NCBI GenBank assembly: GCA_008692225.1
Contig: VICG01000004.1
Coordinates: 248,001 to 312,000 of the forward strand
Length of the DNA stretch: 64,000 nucleotides
Source of the DNA: Monilinia fructicola
Lineage: Eukaryota > Ascomycota > Leotiomycetes > Helotiales > Sclerotiniaceae
Direction: 5' to 3'
Shown piece by piece: positions 34,193 through 47,500 of this stretch. Positions within the stretch are counted from its first letter, which is position 1, and every line of letters starts with the position of its first letter. The translations under genes were made by a program, and so were the position numbers. Below the pieces are notes generated by a model that had not been told where the DNA came from, made no database searches, and saw only the letters and a list, made by a program, of their open reading frames with translations.

Positions 34193-35180
34193 TTTATATG
34201 ATATCCTTTGTGATTCGAAAACGACTGTGTAGTTTTGTTTAAAATTTGTAGAATAGAATAATGGCGACTAGCGCTTGAAAATAAGAATTTTATATCGTAC
34301 TCGCCGACAAAACAATCAAGGTATACGTATATTATTTCAAAATTATAGTGGATGGAAAAGAAGAATGAAGAGAGAGAGAGAGAGAGAGTCAATAATGAAA
34401 AGCCAGGAGATGGATACTAAAAGTAAGAACCTCCAGTGAGGAGGATGAAAGACATCATTAAACAAAAGCGGAGATTGGATGATCTTCCATATGCTTGCCA
34501 TGATTGTTCCAGCTTTTGTGATATTCATGAATACTGTCCCTTCATCCAAGAGTATTCCAGGTCATGATGAAGGTTTAGATTGTAACAAAAAATGACTTTG
34601 AAGTGTTTGGGGGACGGGCCATAAAACCCCAAGGGTTAGGTCTGTTGGTGGCGGGAAGAAAAAGTACGGATGATGATTGAGATAAGATGACAGGAGTGGA
34701 TACCAGGCTGTGTAACTCTATGGATTTGAGATGGAATCGTGTATCATCTTCGTAAGTCATGTTTAAAGGTTGAATAAATTTAGATGATTGGGGTAATATA
34801 GATAGAGCTATACACAAATAGCTTTTGGGCTTCACTTTTTCCCGCTTTATGATAGGTAGTTCAGTTGCGAGACTTCGCATATAACAGGGGTAAACCCCAA
34901 TTGTACCAGTATATATCTTCAATACTTCATTCAGGACCAAAACACAAAATTTCCAGTTGTTGACGAGACAATCTTGCACCCACCCATACGGTATGTTCAA
35001 AGAAACATCTAGTCTTTCATCCTTTCAAAGCCTGCATCATTCTCGGCTTCGATCATATCCGCCCATGATATTGTAAGCAAGGGAATACATGAAGCACGGA
35101 GGTGTATCAATTCCCACAACCTTAAAACGTCTGAAGTTTCAATGACATGGGTGGAACTTACGTATATGTGTACATCTGTA

Positions 35181-35214
35181 CATCCATACATCCATACATC
35201 CATACATCCATACA
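35181..35214. repeat. CATCCATA microsatellite
   Basis: Four tandem CATCCATA units. Confidence 0.85.
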
Positions 35215-35493
35215 GATGGATTTATATGTTCTTTTAAGGTTTCGAGCACAGATGAAGGGGATATATGCGATGAAATGTGTTGTGATGATGATTCTGTATA
35301 AGAATTCAGTGAGGGTGACGGGATTGAAGTTGGAGGACCTGGTGGACCACCAAACATGGGAGGATGGGTTTATGTCACGGGATTTGTGGAAATACTTCGG
35401 CAACCTTAACCTTAATGGAACCATCGATGAATCTCTTCAAATATCGTTCGTTGTTGCATAGTTGAACGTCATTTAATTCTAAGAGAGTGTTCA

Positions 35494-35715
35494 ATGGAGC
35501 TCAAACAAACTGCGTTGATCACTTTTGCTGTGTCATTAATCAATGCCGAGTTTCCTTGTACTTGGAACTATAATGGATCCATTTTCTCACTGGACATTGA
35601 AGAACCTTCATTACTCAACAACTCATACTCGAGTACAAGTGTACGGCCATCTGCGAAGCTGCTCAAGAATCGATTTACTGTGACAGAATGGGAGTTTTTA
35701 CCTGAACCAATTTGA
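35494..35715 (+). CDS. Possible small secreted protein
   Basis: 73 codons. The start MELKQTALITFAVSLINAEF resembles a signal peptide, followed by CTWNYNGSIF and an acidic and Ser-rich tail. It has one Cys and no recognised family. No introns are visible and no promoter evidence exists. It could be a chance frame or a gene relic. Confidence 0.25.
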   Translation: MELKQTALITFAVSLINAEFPCTWNYNGSIFSLDIEEPSLLNNSYSSTSVRPSAKLLKNRFTVTEWEFLPEPI

Positions 35716-36931
35716 ATCTCCAAGTCATCCTGCTATATCTGGTTAGAGAAGAAGTTATTGTAGAATTAATCGAACTCAGATTCCAATGAGAAAAAGTTTT
35801 CTTGTGCAAGAGCAGAAGCAATGACGAGGATTATGTAGTGCTTCCCATCACGATCCTGAACGTTTGCAGCTCGTCTTGATCTCCAGCGTCACTTTAAACA
35901 GTACACTTGAGACATCAGACAACATAAAGTGAACGGAGACACTCATATCTTCATAGCATCCTCACATTCCAAAATGTATGTTCCATGTTTCTTTCCCCCA
36001 GATATCGTCATTGTGAATGCACAAGCCTTGTTCGATTATTTCAGCTTGTAGAGCTTGACTTTACACTTACATGAGATTATCATTACCTTTTACTTCTACA
36101 CTATCATCGATATTCATGGCTCACAAATTGCCTCCTCATGACTCTTTTCTAATGTATAATCATGGCTTTCCTGTTTAAACAAGACCCTTTAAAACCTTCA
36201 CTTTTGTTTCTTTCGTTCAGTGGACTTTGATGTGCATATTCACTTTCTGTGTACTTTGGCCACACTCAGCACAGCACTAATTCTTCCAGATTCCGGATTC
36301 TTTGGATCTCCCGAGTGGTAAATCTTTAGATCTTCAAGGTACCTAACTTAAGGAATTTGCATTATCAGGATGGTTGCCCTGGGGGTTTTCAGGAACCAAT
36401 GCCGTTTTGACGCTCTTGAATCATATTGGTTCAAGCAAATGGTTTCAGCGGGATTGAAAAGGTCTTCAACGAAGGAAAATAACGAACAAACAGACAAGTC
36501 CGATTAAGCTCAGCAGCATACCCCTTAGGGGTTTCTCAGACTGGCAAACCATTGAGCGTTAGACGTTGGTAACTTGGATTAGATGACGGGTATTATCCTT
36601 GGAACTTCTGAACTAAAAAAAAAAAGAATCGTTTATACCCGTGGAAACATTGATAATGTTAATATCAATGTCAATGAACTAACTAACTAGGCTAACTAGG
36701 CTAAATATCAATAAATTGTAAAACGACGCATAATATACCAAGAATTAAACTTCTTCCTGTCTTCCTTTCGTTCTTTCCTTTCCTCGCTTTCTCAAGATTT
36801 CATGTGCGTCTTGATGTTGAGACCATGATTTCGTGAGTCTAGCGAGCCTATGTACACAGTACCAAATACTGGCTGTTGAACAAAGGAAATTTCCTGCGCG
36901 AAGCAATGTGCAAAGTGAGGGTGTAAGATAT

Positions 36932-36954
36932 ATCGCTCGCTCGCTCGCTCGCTC
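36932..36954. repeat. TCGC microsatellite
   Basis: About five to six TCGC tetramers just beyond the 3' end of the 898-codon gene. Confidence 0.85.
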
Positions 36955-37029
36955 ACTCTCTACTCCTCAACTTTCCTGATTGTCCCCATCCTCTCCATAC
37001 CCACCAAACCTCTCTCCTCAAATTCGCTC

Positions 37030-39726
37030 TCAAACAATCCCCCTCACATCCTCCCAATCTCCATCCGCACACTCACCCTCAATCCCATTCTCCCCCCTAC
37101 AAACAAAATCATACCCACCCCCCACATCCCCCCCAACCTGCCTCGCCCTCCAAACCCTCCAAAACTCCCTTCCAGCCCAGCTCCTCCTAGCCTCCTCCCA
37201 CCTAACATTCACACCCCTCCCCAACCCCCTGAAAAACCCCCCAATCTTCGAGTAACTCAGCACGCCCCTCTTCCCCCTAACCGCCAACCTCGTCTTTCTC
37301 GTTTTGATCTTGACATTCCTCGCAAGAATTTTCCTAGCCCTCTCCTGCATTTTCCTCTCGCGCTTCTCGGCTTCTTCTCTTTTCCGAAGCGAGGAAATGA
37401 GTTCTCTTGCGGCGCGCTTGTTTTCGCGGCGGAGTTGGGAGGCGCTGGGTTGGGGGGGTTGGTCGGCAGGCGCGCTGGGAGGAACGCCGATGTCGTAGAC
37501 GATTCCGCCGTATATGCCTTCGCGGACAAGGTGTTCGGTTAGGGCGATGCTTTCTTGGCTTGGATTGGTGGGGCGGGGAGTGGGAGAAGGATGGGGGGTG
37601 GACTTGGGGGGTGGACTGTAAGTAGTTGGTGGGCTGCGGAACGGCGACGGTTTGGGACATGGCGATGAATTGGGGAGAGGCAATGGACCAATTATCGGGG
37701 ATGCGATATTAGACTCAACACTTGACGCCATTGTTGAGTAGGTATTATGGCGAGAATGGGTGTAAGTACCAGTCTGTGTTGGAGTGCTGGGCACAGTACT
37801 GACGGTGTTGATAGTATCGGAGCGGAAAAGAGCTGTGGGGGGAGTGTTTGGTGGTGTGGGAATGCTAGGGATTCTGGAGAGGGTAGGAGTGATAATTGCG
37901 CTATTGTGTGGAGAGGAATCGGGCGTGTAGATGGAGTATATGGAAGAGGTAGCAGTATCTCTTCGTTGGTTGGAGTTATGATGAGGTGGTGTTTTTGAAC
38001 TAAGATTAGTGGTGGGGGCTGCGAGGGTCGCGGAGGGTAGTTTAGGTGGAGCAATTGGCGAGGGAGTTGAGAAGATTTGGGGGAGGTTGAGCGTATAGGA
38101 TGGAAACACTGCTGGATTTTCTGCTGGGGTTGATGATGGTGATGCGAAAGAAAACAAGTCAACTTCTGGAGACGCAATAGGTGTTGGTGGTAGCACAAAA
38201 GAATTGATATCCACTCCGGTTAGAGATGAATTACCTTTTTGAGAATTAGAGTCTTGATTTGGTAGAGTATCGACACGAGCTATACCATCTGGTCGTTGAC
38301 TAATATGACGATAAGGACGATCCGTTGGTGGTGGCGAACGAACCGTATACACTTTTGGGGCTGGTGATCTTGTATTGACGGGCATGAACGGTCTGCTTGG
38401 ACTTGAATCTTCCTTCTCGTTAGGAGCTGGTAAGTAGATGGGACCAGCCTTCCTACGACGAAAATTCTGGGTAGCAAAGGTAGGGGAGTCTTCTAACTTT
38501 CGAGCCGTATTCGCATGAGGATTTCTCGATATCCTCTTGATTGGTTCTGTACCAGGCCCCAATCTACCAATTTGTTGATCTGCTCTAGGGCTTCCAATTC
38601 GTTCTGGTTCTGAAGCCATTCGCACATGGCCCTTTGCAACAATTTCATCATCTCCATTTCCAAGCGCATTCTTGACATCTCGGTACAAACCACTCGGTTG
38701 AATCTGTGGCTTCATTCTCAAAGGTCTAACTCCTGTTGCTCCCTCAGAGTTTGTATACTTCATAGTTGCCACCTCGGGACGTCTAAGCATCCGATTCCAC
38801 CTGCCTTTCTCTTCTTTCTTTCCACCTGCCGTGGTATAGACAGGATCAGTTTGCAGATCAGCGCTAAGTCGTGAACTCCCTTCCATTTCAGTGTTTTGTT
38901 TCTTGATATATCTGTCGGATTGAGCGTCATATACCAGGTTGGGAAATCTCGAAGTCAAAATAATTTTATCAAGCTCTTTTATCAAAGGGTCTGCAGACGT
39001 AGAGTGAATTGAGATTGAGTCGGCTCCATCGTGAACGATTGATGCGATTTTGGTGATTGGAATTTCCGAGGTACGGCGGCTTGCATCAATCGATTTGTTG
39101 AAAGGGGAGATTGATGAAATAGAAGGGAGTGAATTTCCAACACTATGAACCATTTGTAACATCGGAGATGATGATGGGAGAGGGTGGAGAGTGGAGCCAA
39201 ACGAATGAAGTTCATTTGTTAGGGGTACAGCTTTAGGTAGAGAAGAAGCCATTGAGGAGGATCGTCCATACTTGTCATGGTCAATATCGTATCCAGTTGT
39301 AATTTGGGTTGGCGAAGAGGATCCGACATTCTTCCCCTTCTCTCCAAAAGATTCGCTGCATTCGCTGGACTCATCAATCTGTGGCAGTGGTCGGATATCA
39401 TATTTAGCAGGCTTTCTGTAAGACTTAGGTCGGATCAACACTTCACGAGGAGAAAGTACATCCTCGGTAGGTTTCTTGGGTTCCACTGGGTTCATGAACT
39501 CTAATGTGAAGATATAAAAGGCTTGACACTCCACATAGAATCTCGCCTCATGCTCGAAAGATACAGGGCATTGGCGAGCGAAGTCTGGAAACTGTTCTCC
39601 TGGGCGTAGATAATTATGTTTAATGGTGTTGCAAAAGAACGTCTCGTCGCTAGAGTAGAGAGGGTTGGAGATTGGGCGGACTCTCCTCTTTGGTGGCGTT
39701 TGTGGGATCAAATCAGACTTTCCCAT
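37030..39726 (-). CDS. Large disordered protein of unknown function (898 residues)
   Basis: A single uninterrupted frame, too long to be chance. Residues 1-80 form the only compact-looking segment (MGKSDLIPQTPPKRRV, then CNTIKHNYLRPGEQFPDFA and YVECQAFYIFTLEFM). Residues ~90-740 are Ser/Pro/Thr-rich, with many PPxP/SPxP motifs typical of scaffolding or cytoskeleton-linked proteins. Near residues 765-865 a strongly basic, charged segment predicts a helix or coiled coil (LRRENKRAARELI, LRKREEAEKRERKMQERA), ending in a conserved-looking GGFFRGLGRGVN patch. No signal peptide or membrane segment. I cannot name the family. The 3' third is richer in G+C than the 5' part. Confidence 0.85.
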   Translation of the reverse strand: MGKSDLIPQTPPKRRVRPISNPLYSSDETFFCNTIKHNYLRPGEQFPDFARQCPVSFEHEARFYVECQAFYIFTLEFMNPVEPKKPTEDVLSPREVLIRPKSYRKPAKYDIRPLPQIDESSECSESFGEKGKNVGSSSPTQITTGYDIDHDKYGRSSSMASSLPKAVPLTNELHSFGSTLHPLPSSSPMLQMVHSVGNSLPSISSISPFNKSIDASRRTSEIPITKIASIVHDGADSISIHSTSADPLIKELDKIILTSRFPNLVYDAQSDRYIKKQNTEMEGSSRLSADLQTDPVYTTAGGKKEEKGRWNRMLRRPEVATMKYTNSEGATGVRPLRMKPQIQPSGLYRDVKNALGNGDDEIVAKGHVRMASEPERIGSPRADQQIGRLGPGTEPIKRISRNPHANTARKLEDSPTFATQNFRRRKAGPIYLPAPNEKEDSSPSRPFMPVNTRSPAPKVYTVRSPPPTDRPYRHISQRPDGIARVDTLPNQDSNSQKGNSSLTGVDINSFVLPPTPIASPEVDLFSFASPSSTPAENPAVFPSYTLNLPQIFSTPSPIAPPKLPSATLAAPTTNLSSKTPPHHNSNQRRDTATSSIYSIYTPDSSPHNSAIITPTLSRIPSIPTPPNTPPTALFRSDTINTVSTVPSTPTQTGTYTHSRHNTYSTMASSVESNIASPIIGPLPLPNSSPCPKPSPFRSPPTTYSPPPKSTPHPSPTPRPTNPSQESIALTEHLVREGIYGGIVYDIGVPPSAPADQPPQPSASQLRRENKRAARELISSLRKREEAEKRERKMQERARKILARNVKIKTRKTRLAVRGKRGVLSYSKIGGFFRGLGRGVNVRWEEARRSWAGREFWRVWRARQVGGDVGGGYDFVCRGENGIEGECADGDWEDVRGIV

Positions 39727-40483
39727 TTCAAATTACTTTCTGAAGGTCTGCTGTATATCTACGGTCTGATGAAAAGGGTGAAAATAGTAGATTCTACCAG
39801 TCAACTGGCTATCTTGGCGGCTGTCTATAAAGTTCCTGATTCTCTACATTCAAAAACAGTTAGATCTCTGGGCCGTTCAAGAAAACGATATAGTACTTAC
39901 CAAGTAGCCAGAGTAGTTCGAATCGCAAAGCCCAGGCCGTAAATTCAAGCATGGAAATTGGAAAGTATTTCTCAATGGAAAGAAGAACACCTTTTGTTCC
40001 GCTCGTCCCTGATATCTTAAGAACTCTGAATCCGAATGATCTGAAGAAGCACCTGACAGTCTCGATTGTGAATCACATCATAAAAGCAATTCACTCTATC
40101 GACTCCCCTTTCTCGACTCCCCTCTCTTGATGATGAGACGAGCATCGATGCTGCCGCCAAATCTGTGGCGAGTGATTGAGAAGGGAATAAGCACGGCAAA
40201 TGACCTATACTGGTCAGGTAGCCTTGTTGCTAGAGTGAAAGGGAATCAGGATATCACAAGGTCAAGAAAGAAAAGAAGTGAGGTGGTATATGTTCATGTA
40301 AATATTATTCTCAACTCCAGTGCTATTCTTCATCATTATCATATCAAATATTGAGCAGAAACTGGACGCAAACGCGTACCGGGGGTGATCATCTCCATCA
40401 CCAGCATATCTGCATCATCTCCGATTAAATCCAGACTTGAAGACTCCAGTTTGAAACTTTTATTCACTCCCGAGGTCCTTCCT
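39727..40483. other. Spacer downstream of adenine deaminase
   Basis: 757 bp between the adenine deaminase stop (40484) and the 898-codon gene start. Both genes are on the minus strand, so it should contain the latter's promoter. No gene recognised. Confidence 0.5.
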
Positions 40484-41552
40484 TCAAATCAAGGCGGCAT
40501 GCTTGTTGACGCACTCTTCCACCTTGCCCAGCAACACAGCCTTCCTCTCATCGTCGCACCAACTTCCTTCGATTGCACTGGTTGCAATGTATTGCCACTC
40601 CTTCAAATTCAAGCAAAATGCTTCTTGAACGGCAACATAATTATCCAGAATGTAGCCACCAAAGTAAGCTGGGTCATCACTGTTTATGCTAAATTTGATT
40701 CCTGCATCCAAGAATTTTCGAATTGGCAATTGTCCAACATTCTCCACACACCTCAAGCGAACATTGCTGAGTGGGCAGACTGTCAACATTGTCCCCTGCT
40801 CTGCCACTCGTTTCAAACAAATTCTCATCTTCAGCCAGCCTGATTCCGTGATCAATTCTCTCAACTTTGCAGATGTCGAGTGCTCTGGAAATGTAAGAAG
40901 GGTCACCTTCCTCACCAGCATGGGCTGTTCGGTGAATTCCCTTGGCCTCTGCTGATTCATAGACCTCTCTAAAGATTTCTGGTGGAAATCCAACCTCACT
41001 ACTATCGAGACCAATAGCAGCTACAGTTCCATTTGAGAAGTGTCCCAAAGAAACTGCTTCCTGGTATGTAGTATTCGCATCCTCAGCCGACAAGTGTCGC
41101 AAGAAGCATAGAATAAGTTTCGAAGTGATACCGAAATCCTTCTCAGCGCGCTTTAGTCCAGCAGAAAGACCCTCAACAACAGTGTTGTAGGCAATTCCAC
41201 GCTCAGTGTGCGCTTGTGGATCGAAGAATATCTCAGCATGGTGGACCCCGTCGCGATTGGCTTTTGTGAGATATTCATAGGCCAGGCTTTCGTAATCCGC
41301 AGCTTTTATTAAAACCGACATGCCAATGTAATAGTAATGAAGGAAGTCGTTGAGGGAAGTGAAACGCTCGTAGCGGGACTCAAGTGCTTCAGGAGATTCG
41401 AAAGAGGCATCAGTCGCAGAATCTGGGAGGGTGATGTTGTTTGTTTTTGCCAGTTCGAATAAGAGAGCTGGAGAGAGAGATCCCTCGATGTGAATATGAT
41501 GTTCACATTTTGGAAGCTCCGTGAGGAATTGCTTCATTGCCTTACCACACAT
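40484..41552 (-). CDS. AAH1: Adenine deaminase (Aah1 type), one apparent frameshift
   Basis: Purine salvage: converts adenine to hypoxanthine and ammonia using Zn, in the cytosol or nucleus. Motifs in order: HHIHIEGSLSP with the metal-binding HxH, GLDSSEVGFPP, HAGEEGD (metal His and catalytic Glu), ERIDHGIRLAEDENL, and SINSDDPAYFGG. The SDDP box with AYFGGY separates fungal adenine deaminases from adenosine deaminases. The frame breaks after EDEN-L at 40815-40817: coding TTT should be TT. Removing one T continues with KRVAEQGTMLTVCPLSN and gives 355 residues, the usual family length. No introns. The upstream spacer is long. Confidence 0.92.
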
Positions 41553-44500
41553 TTTGAATTATCGTTTCGGGAGAATTTAGACAACGAAATAGAAATGATG
41601 ATCCGAGTAGGTCAATCGAGATTCCAAAGATTATATATAAAGGAGGTTTGCTCTGATTGACCTTCTTATGATCCCCACTGCAACAAGATGTTTACAGCCT
41701 CGAGTGAGATGAATAACTTTTATCAAAATCGGATGATTCTTAACAAGGAAGGAAGGAATGCTCAACTCCGATACCAACTTATTTGAATGGATTTTCTTAT
41801 TGCAGAATATTGAGTGAATCTCAACCTTGACATATAGAAATAGAACGATGGTTACGATTCACAACATGAAGAAGAATCAAAGACCTACGAAGTAGAGAGA
41901 CAGACTGTTATTGGGAATGGAATAGTTTCGGGACCTACAGCCACTAACATCTATTAGAACAGATATTGGTATGGATATAGATATAGAGATAGAGATATAA
42001 AGATACCTAGAGTATAGTATTACTCTATAAAATCTTACCTTTGTGTTCTTTCCATCTTTGAGAGCTGTCATGTCAGAGAATTGACAATGCAAACTATAGA
42101 TCTAATGATCCTAATCATGAAGATTTGAAGATGTATGGTAATAGTTATTGAAGTTTTTTTCTTCTTTTTTTTTCTAGAAAAGGTGGCCACGGCCGGGAGA
42201 TGAAAGGCAGAAGGTTTTCACCCTATTTTTGCAGGCGATCAACTAAAAGACCCGACGTCCTTTGCTCTTACAGCCAATCCTTTCGAGTTTAATGGAGGTT
42301 GACAGAATTTGATAGGTTATCATGATGTATGGTGGAGTTTTCAAATGCAAAAACTTAACAAGGACTATGCAAGTAAGGACCAATCGCTTTACGGCGGAAT
42401 CCGAGAAAAGTCTTATATTTCTTTCCGTATATTACACCAACACACTTAAATCCCATCCTTAAGAAAGAAAGGAAAAAAAAAGTCCCCCGACAAATCAATT
42501 CAATCTATATTAGACGGCATTTTGCTGCTTCCGGTTTCCTTCATTTGTACAAGTTGGAACAACTCAAAGCTTTTTTGGGATGTTGATAGTCGGTTGCCAG
42601 TCCAGCATTGCGCATGCTTCAAACGGCAATACACTAAGGGGGGATCGAGGGGGCGCCACTGACCTTTGAGCCATTGGCCCGAATCATTTACCGGTCATTG
42701 GACAGTTGTGCGAGTAAAGCTGTGGACTGAGTTCTGACATAGGATTTGTCGATTTGACCCAGGAATGGAGACAGCATACTGTATTGATTGAGGCTCCACA
42801 ACCCCTTCTCCCACCTTTGGTACGTTCCACTGTCAACTGATCGGGTCTTGACTCTTGAGCGTTATCGAAATCTTACAAGCGGCGTTTCACGTGTCTTCCC
42901 TTGTACCTCTCTCTACAACTACCCTAGTCATGAACTGTCAATCTGTCATTCGATAATGTTACCCTGGGCTTGTTTGTGGTTTCAATTCCTTTACGAAGGC
43001 TTCAGATATCGACGTCGCTACCAAAAATTGGCGGAACGTTACAGAGTGTTTCATTACACTCCGGAGCTGCGGATACCTACTTTATCTTGTCTAACACCGG
43101 GGAAAGACTTTTGGCTGCCTTTGAGATGTTTCTATACATGATCTCAGGACCAAGAGCAAACGCCCCCAACCTCTCTCAATCCATCCCCTGCATCAGAACT
43201 TCCGATCCTTGGGTATAGCACGAGTTTTTCAACGTGGTTAATGACAAGGCCTCACGGCAATATGATCTTTTCCGGACGACAGCCGAACTATATTTGGGGC
43301 AATGTTTGCGAGTTCATAATCCTTACAAGGGAATCAACTTGCTGTTCATTCGACGTTCCAGTTACACGCATTCTACGTTTTCTTACCGCTTGCCGTCGCA
43401 AACTCACAGCAAGCATTTATGGTGGGCATCGTGGGGGTGTGCGACTACAGCGGAACTCGGAGAATTTCCCGGATTGAAGCCTGTATCCCGCAAGAGAGTA
43501 CATACATAAAACACATTTTGAACACGCACGCACCCACCCTCACAGCATCTATTTTAACTGCCACTTAGCATCATTCCTAGTATTTCAAGGTCGTTGTGAG
43601 GTGTGGTGGATCGCCTTGAATGCATGCAACCTTCCGTTGGGGAGAATTCGGAGAACAGCCCATGCTACTGTACAGTACCTACCACTTACAGTAGGTTCTG
43701 CTGCCGTCGGCTAGGTATCCCAAGATGCCCCGCTCAACCTAAAGGCAAGCAAAGATCTACGATTAATATATTGAAATAGTTCTCCCTTTCCCATTCCTGG
43801 CGGATGGGATGGTTCTTCTAAAAGTATGTGATGACCAAATTAGGCGACACACGATATTGGTGGGTTCTTATAATACGTTTCAGATTTCGGCAAGACAACC
43901 CTAACATTCGGAATTGTTTTACTCCAAGCCAACCTAATATGAGCCAGGTGGGCCAGAGCTTCCTATTCCTTTCCTAAACATAACTCGGCAAATCTCCTGG
44001 GGATTAGGGGCCAGTCCCTTATCATTGCAACACCGCATTAAAATTTTATACTTTGATGTTCATTAATAAATACCGCGAGAAGACGAAGATTAATGACGAT
44101 CGGTAACGAACCCAGCAACCGGAAAATGGCAAAAATCGTGATCAACATCCATGTTGAATATCACATCACGCTCATCCGATTTTTCGGCAAGATTTACCGG
44201 CATTGCACATTCCACTGTGGTGGGTAGTTCTAGAAGTGAGAACTAATTATCGGCGATTAGATCTCAACTGTCGGTGTTATATAGATCTAATTGGACCTCT
44301 TCAGAGAAGGAAAAAGAAATAAAAGTTCCGAACCCCATATTTATAGGAAGTGATCCAGCATTCATGATATGAATTGAAAAGGAAATCAAAAAGCTCAACG
44401 AAACTTCTCTTCCTCTCATCATAGAACAGAAAGGAGTCTCGACCTCATAATCTCAACACTATACTCGAATGGTTAACAAGCCTAACTTTTAAGAATTAAA

Positions 44501-47500
44501 GCGTCGGCAGTGTCCCTGAATTCGGATAGTTCCCCGATGTTAGACAGCACCACAGCACCACTGCGACCACAAAAGCACCTTTTGTCGTCATCTTCAACAA
44601 ATTAACCTTGAAATTTCGATAATAATATTATGATTCGATTTCAGCCAACGGAACCCGGAGTGGGCGAATTGAGGCAGTGCAGAGAATAGATCTTGTTTGC
44701 AATTTCGACTGTCTTTGGTTCTTTTTTTCCCTCATTGCCTCATTCCCTTCTTCACTAAAAGCCTTGGGCGAGTATCCTCGAACCCTGTATAAATTCGAAT
44801 TTGGTGCCCAAAACTTCCAAATCGGAATCTTTTCAAGGTCGACAAAAATAGTCAAGATCTCTCGAACATGGCAATTGCTGTATTGAAGAATGAATGCCAT
44901 GGCTCTTAGCGACCCAGCATGATCCTTCCTTCATCTCAACTCAACCCGACTCCTGAATTAATTCGGTCATTTATGCTCGGACTTTAGAGGAAACTAGATG
45001 AGCACGGTAGGTTCCTGAATCCAGAGTGCACTGAACTAATTTAGTAACGTTTTCGACCGCAATGCCACGGCAGCACGAACTTTATTCTTAAGACATGGTA
45101 TCCATGCTACGGGAGCAACGTCGAAGTTCATCCAACGTCACTTAGGGTCGCTTCCCCATAATCTGAATCTCTAGGCACAGTGTCAGTTTGGTCTACAACC
45201 AATCTATCAATAGCTATCTATGTGGTGCCCCAAAGGCAACTCAAAACAAGCATCCACAAAAAACCAAAGATCAGGTTCTTAATGTACGAAGTTACGAGTC
45301 AAGTCAATATAGTTCTTGCATCGGACTCGCCGTTTTAAGAAGTAGCCCTCATATATCTCATACCGACATATTGGAAGGCTTGTCCTAACAAACTTTCTCG
45401 GGTAAACATGTAATCCTTGAGCCCATCTAAACCTTCTCGGTTGACAGCTACGATAAAGTACAGCTTCAGTGCCTCTAGCTCTTGGGTGGATATTTTGAAT
45501 CCCACTAGAATCTTGGAAGCAATCCACGTCGGCCCGGCGAAATGGAACCATCTAAATCACGCTTCAAACAACGTCCTAACTTTGCACAAGGCTCTTCGTA
45601 TAATCCTCCCCAGGTTTCCCGATTGTTTCTACAATAGATCGTGCAAACCGTTTCGAAACGCTGTAGCAGACTACCTCGAGGCAGTTGTGATTGATGAGTA
45701 GAAAAGTTGTAGACTTATGGGTGGGAAAACCCCGCTCATCGCTTCAAGATCCAATTCGATCAACAGTGAGATCATATGGACTCGTGCAGCTGTCAGCCAT
45801 GCGAGCAGCCAATCGATATCCGGCACGATCAATGGAGCAAATTCAAATCTCCCAACGCTTTTAAGCCTATAGGTAGGAGAAATGACCAAATTCTTCATGA
45901 ATTCAGAACTGACATCAAGCTGAATGGATTCGGTGCATTATCGCAAACACCAATGCCCATATCAAACGGAATAAGATCCTCGCGTATTCAAGCATCGTTG
46001 GCTGATACTAAGGTTTTGATTGGAGTTAAAGGTACAGGATATCTTGCCATCTCCTCAAGCCTCGACCATCTAACTGTTACAATAATGACACCACTTTTAG
46101 TATCCTTTAGGCTTTAGCACATTCGTAGATACTTGAGCAATTCGTATGCGGCGCTTATGACCCGGCATTGATACAGATCAGGTATACTGTACGACGTGAG
46201 TAAGAACGAACACTTAACCGGAGTTTTCGTTGACTATCCCCTCATTTCAATATTCATACTCCCCACAATAATTCGCAGGTTCCTCGGACTCTATACAGTA
46301 CCTCTCAACACTTGGAGTCTTGGCATCACTACCACAAATGATTAGAGCAAGATCCCTACACCACAAGTGGAACTACTTCCTCTGACTACGCTTCCATCTC
46401 GGAGATATACATCCCCATTCCCCTCCCTTTTTCGAACAATGGGCTGGCTGCATAGATGAAGAGGTGAAAAACGAAGCTATATGCAAAATCCAAAGATGAA
46501 ACACCAATTAGGTCTGGCGAACTCACCATTGGGCACACACGGCTTGCTTCTAGACCAGCATAATATGTCTCTGCTTTGGGATTTTTGACGCCTCGATGGC
46601 GCCGTCGAAGAACTGCGCTGCCGCTACCTTGGTTCTTCCTTGTCAGCTATAAAACCATGTTATTAGACGCGGGATTGATAAAACATTAGTTGATAATGAA
46701 AGCTTCATCTGCATCTTACACCCTTCTCTCAATAGACAGCCTTGCATACATTATCATGCACCTCAAGCATGTCTGGCAATGCTGATCTTGGGAACACGAC
46801 GTGCTGTCGAGACAAGCCCCAGTGAATAGCTCAAGGTACCCGTTCTAATACAGTCCGTCCACCACGAATGCTCCTGTAGCAAGGATATCCAAGGTACCAC
46901 TACCTTATCCCATCACTATTATTATCAGTACCAAAGGTTGAAACTCCTCTACCAGGTTTGTGCCGCGTCGCCTATTAAATCTCCTTCGGACACACATCGT
47001 GCATCAGTTGCTGTTAATACCATCACTTGATAGACCTAGACCATTCTTGGAAAAGCCAGAACCAAGCATTGTTCAGATACATATCCGCATTTGGCGTAAG
47101 AAAATAAAGATCATCAGAAAAGAAATTGAGGAAGATCACCCACGTGTTTCTTGCCTTCGCACATTTCCAATATCGGTAGCAAATCGCATGAGCTGGGAGA
47201 TTCTTCAAAGGTTTTACGTTTTTAAACAAGAGTCTTCCTTTTTCCAAAGACCGTATAATACATACATGTACCTATACATCTATATACATACCTAGGCCTT
47301 TAATAGTCTCATCTAGCACTCGTCACACTCCATCTGGTCGTCATTTCGATACATGCCTTACGTCGCCCCCAAAGCATCCACTTTCTAAAATATAATAACT
47401 CCGAGTCATTGGAATTCACCCTGTCCTATCAACGGCCCGAACCTGTCGGTACCCTCTGCCGGAAGTGGACTGGAGTCCGCATGTATGCAAGTAGGAACGC

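Larger units (their letters stand above)
34193..37029. other. 2.8-kb spacer
   Basis: Mostly non-coding, with microsatellites: GA run at 34369-34388, CATCCATA array at 35181-35214, TCGC array at 36932-36954. A possible small secreted protein frame is listed separately. An open frame at 35000-34575 (minus) has no feature that supports a gene. Confidence 0.55.

Noticed and set aside
34575..35000. 141-codon minus-strand frame
   Set aside because: No signal peptide, domain or splice context, and the length is within chance expectation.
39900..39930. GTTCGAATCG resembling a tRNA T-arm
   Set aside because: No matching acceptor, D or anticodon stems nearby. No tRNA or rRNA gene could be supported anywhere in the window.
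42788..46117. Several 80-117-codon frames in the 7.3-kb desert
   Set aside because: None has domain motifs, consistent introns or biased composition. Listed as non-coding instead.
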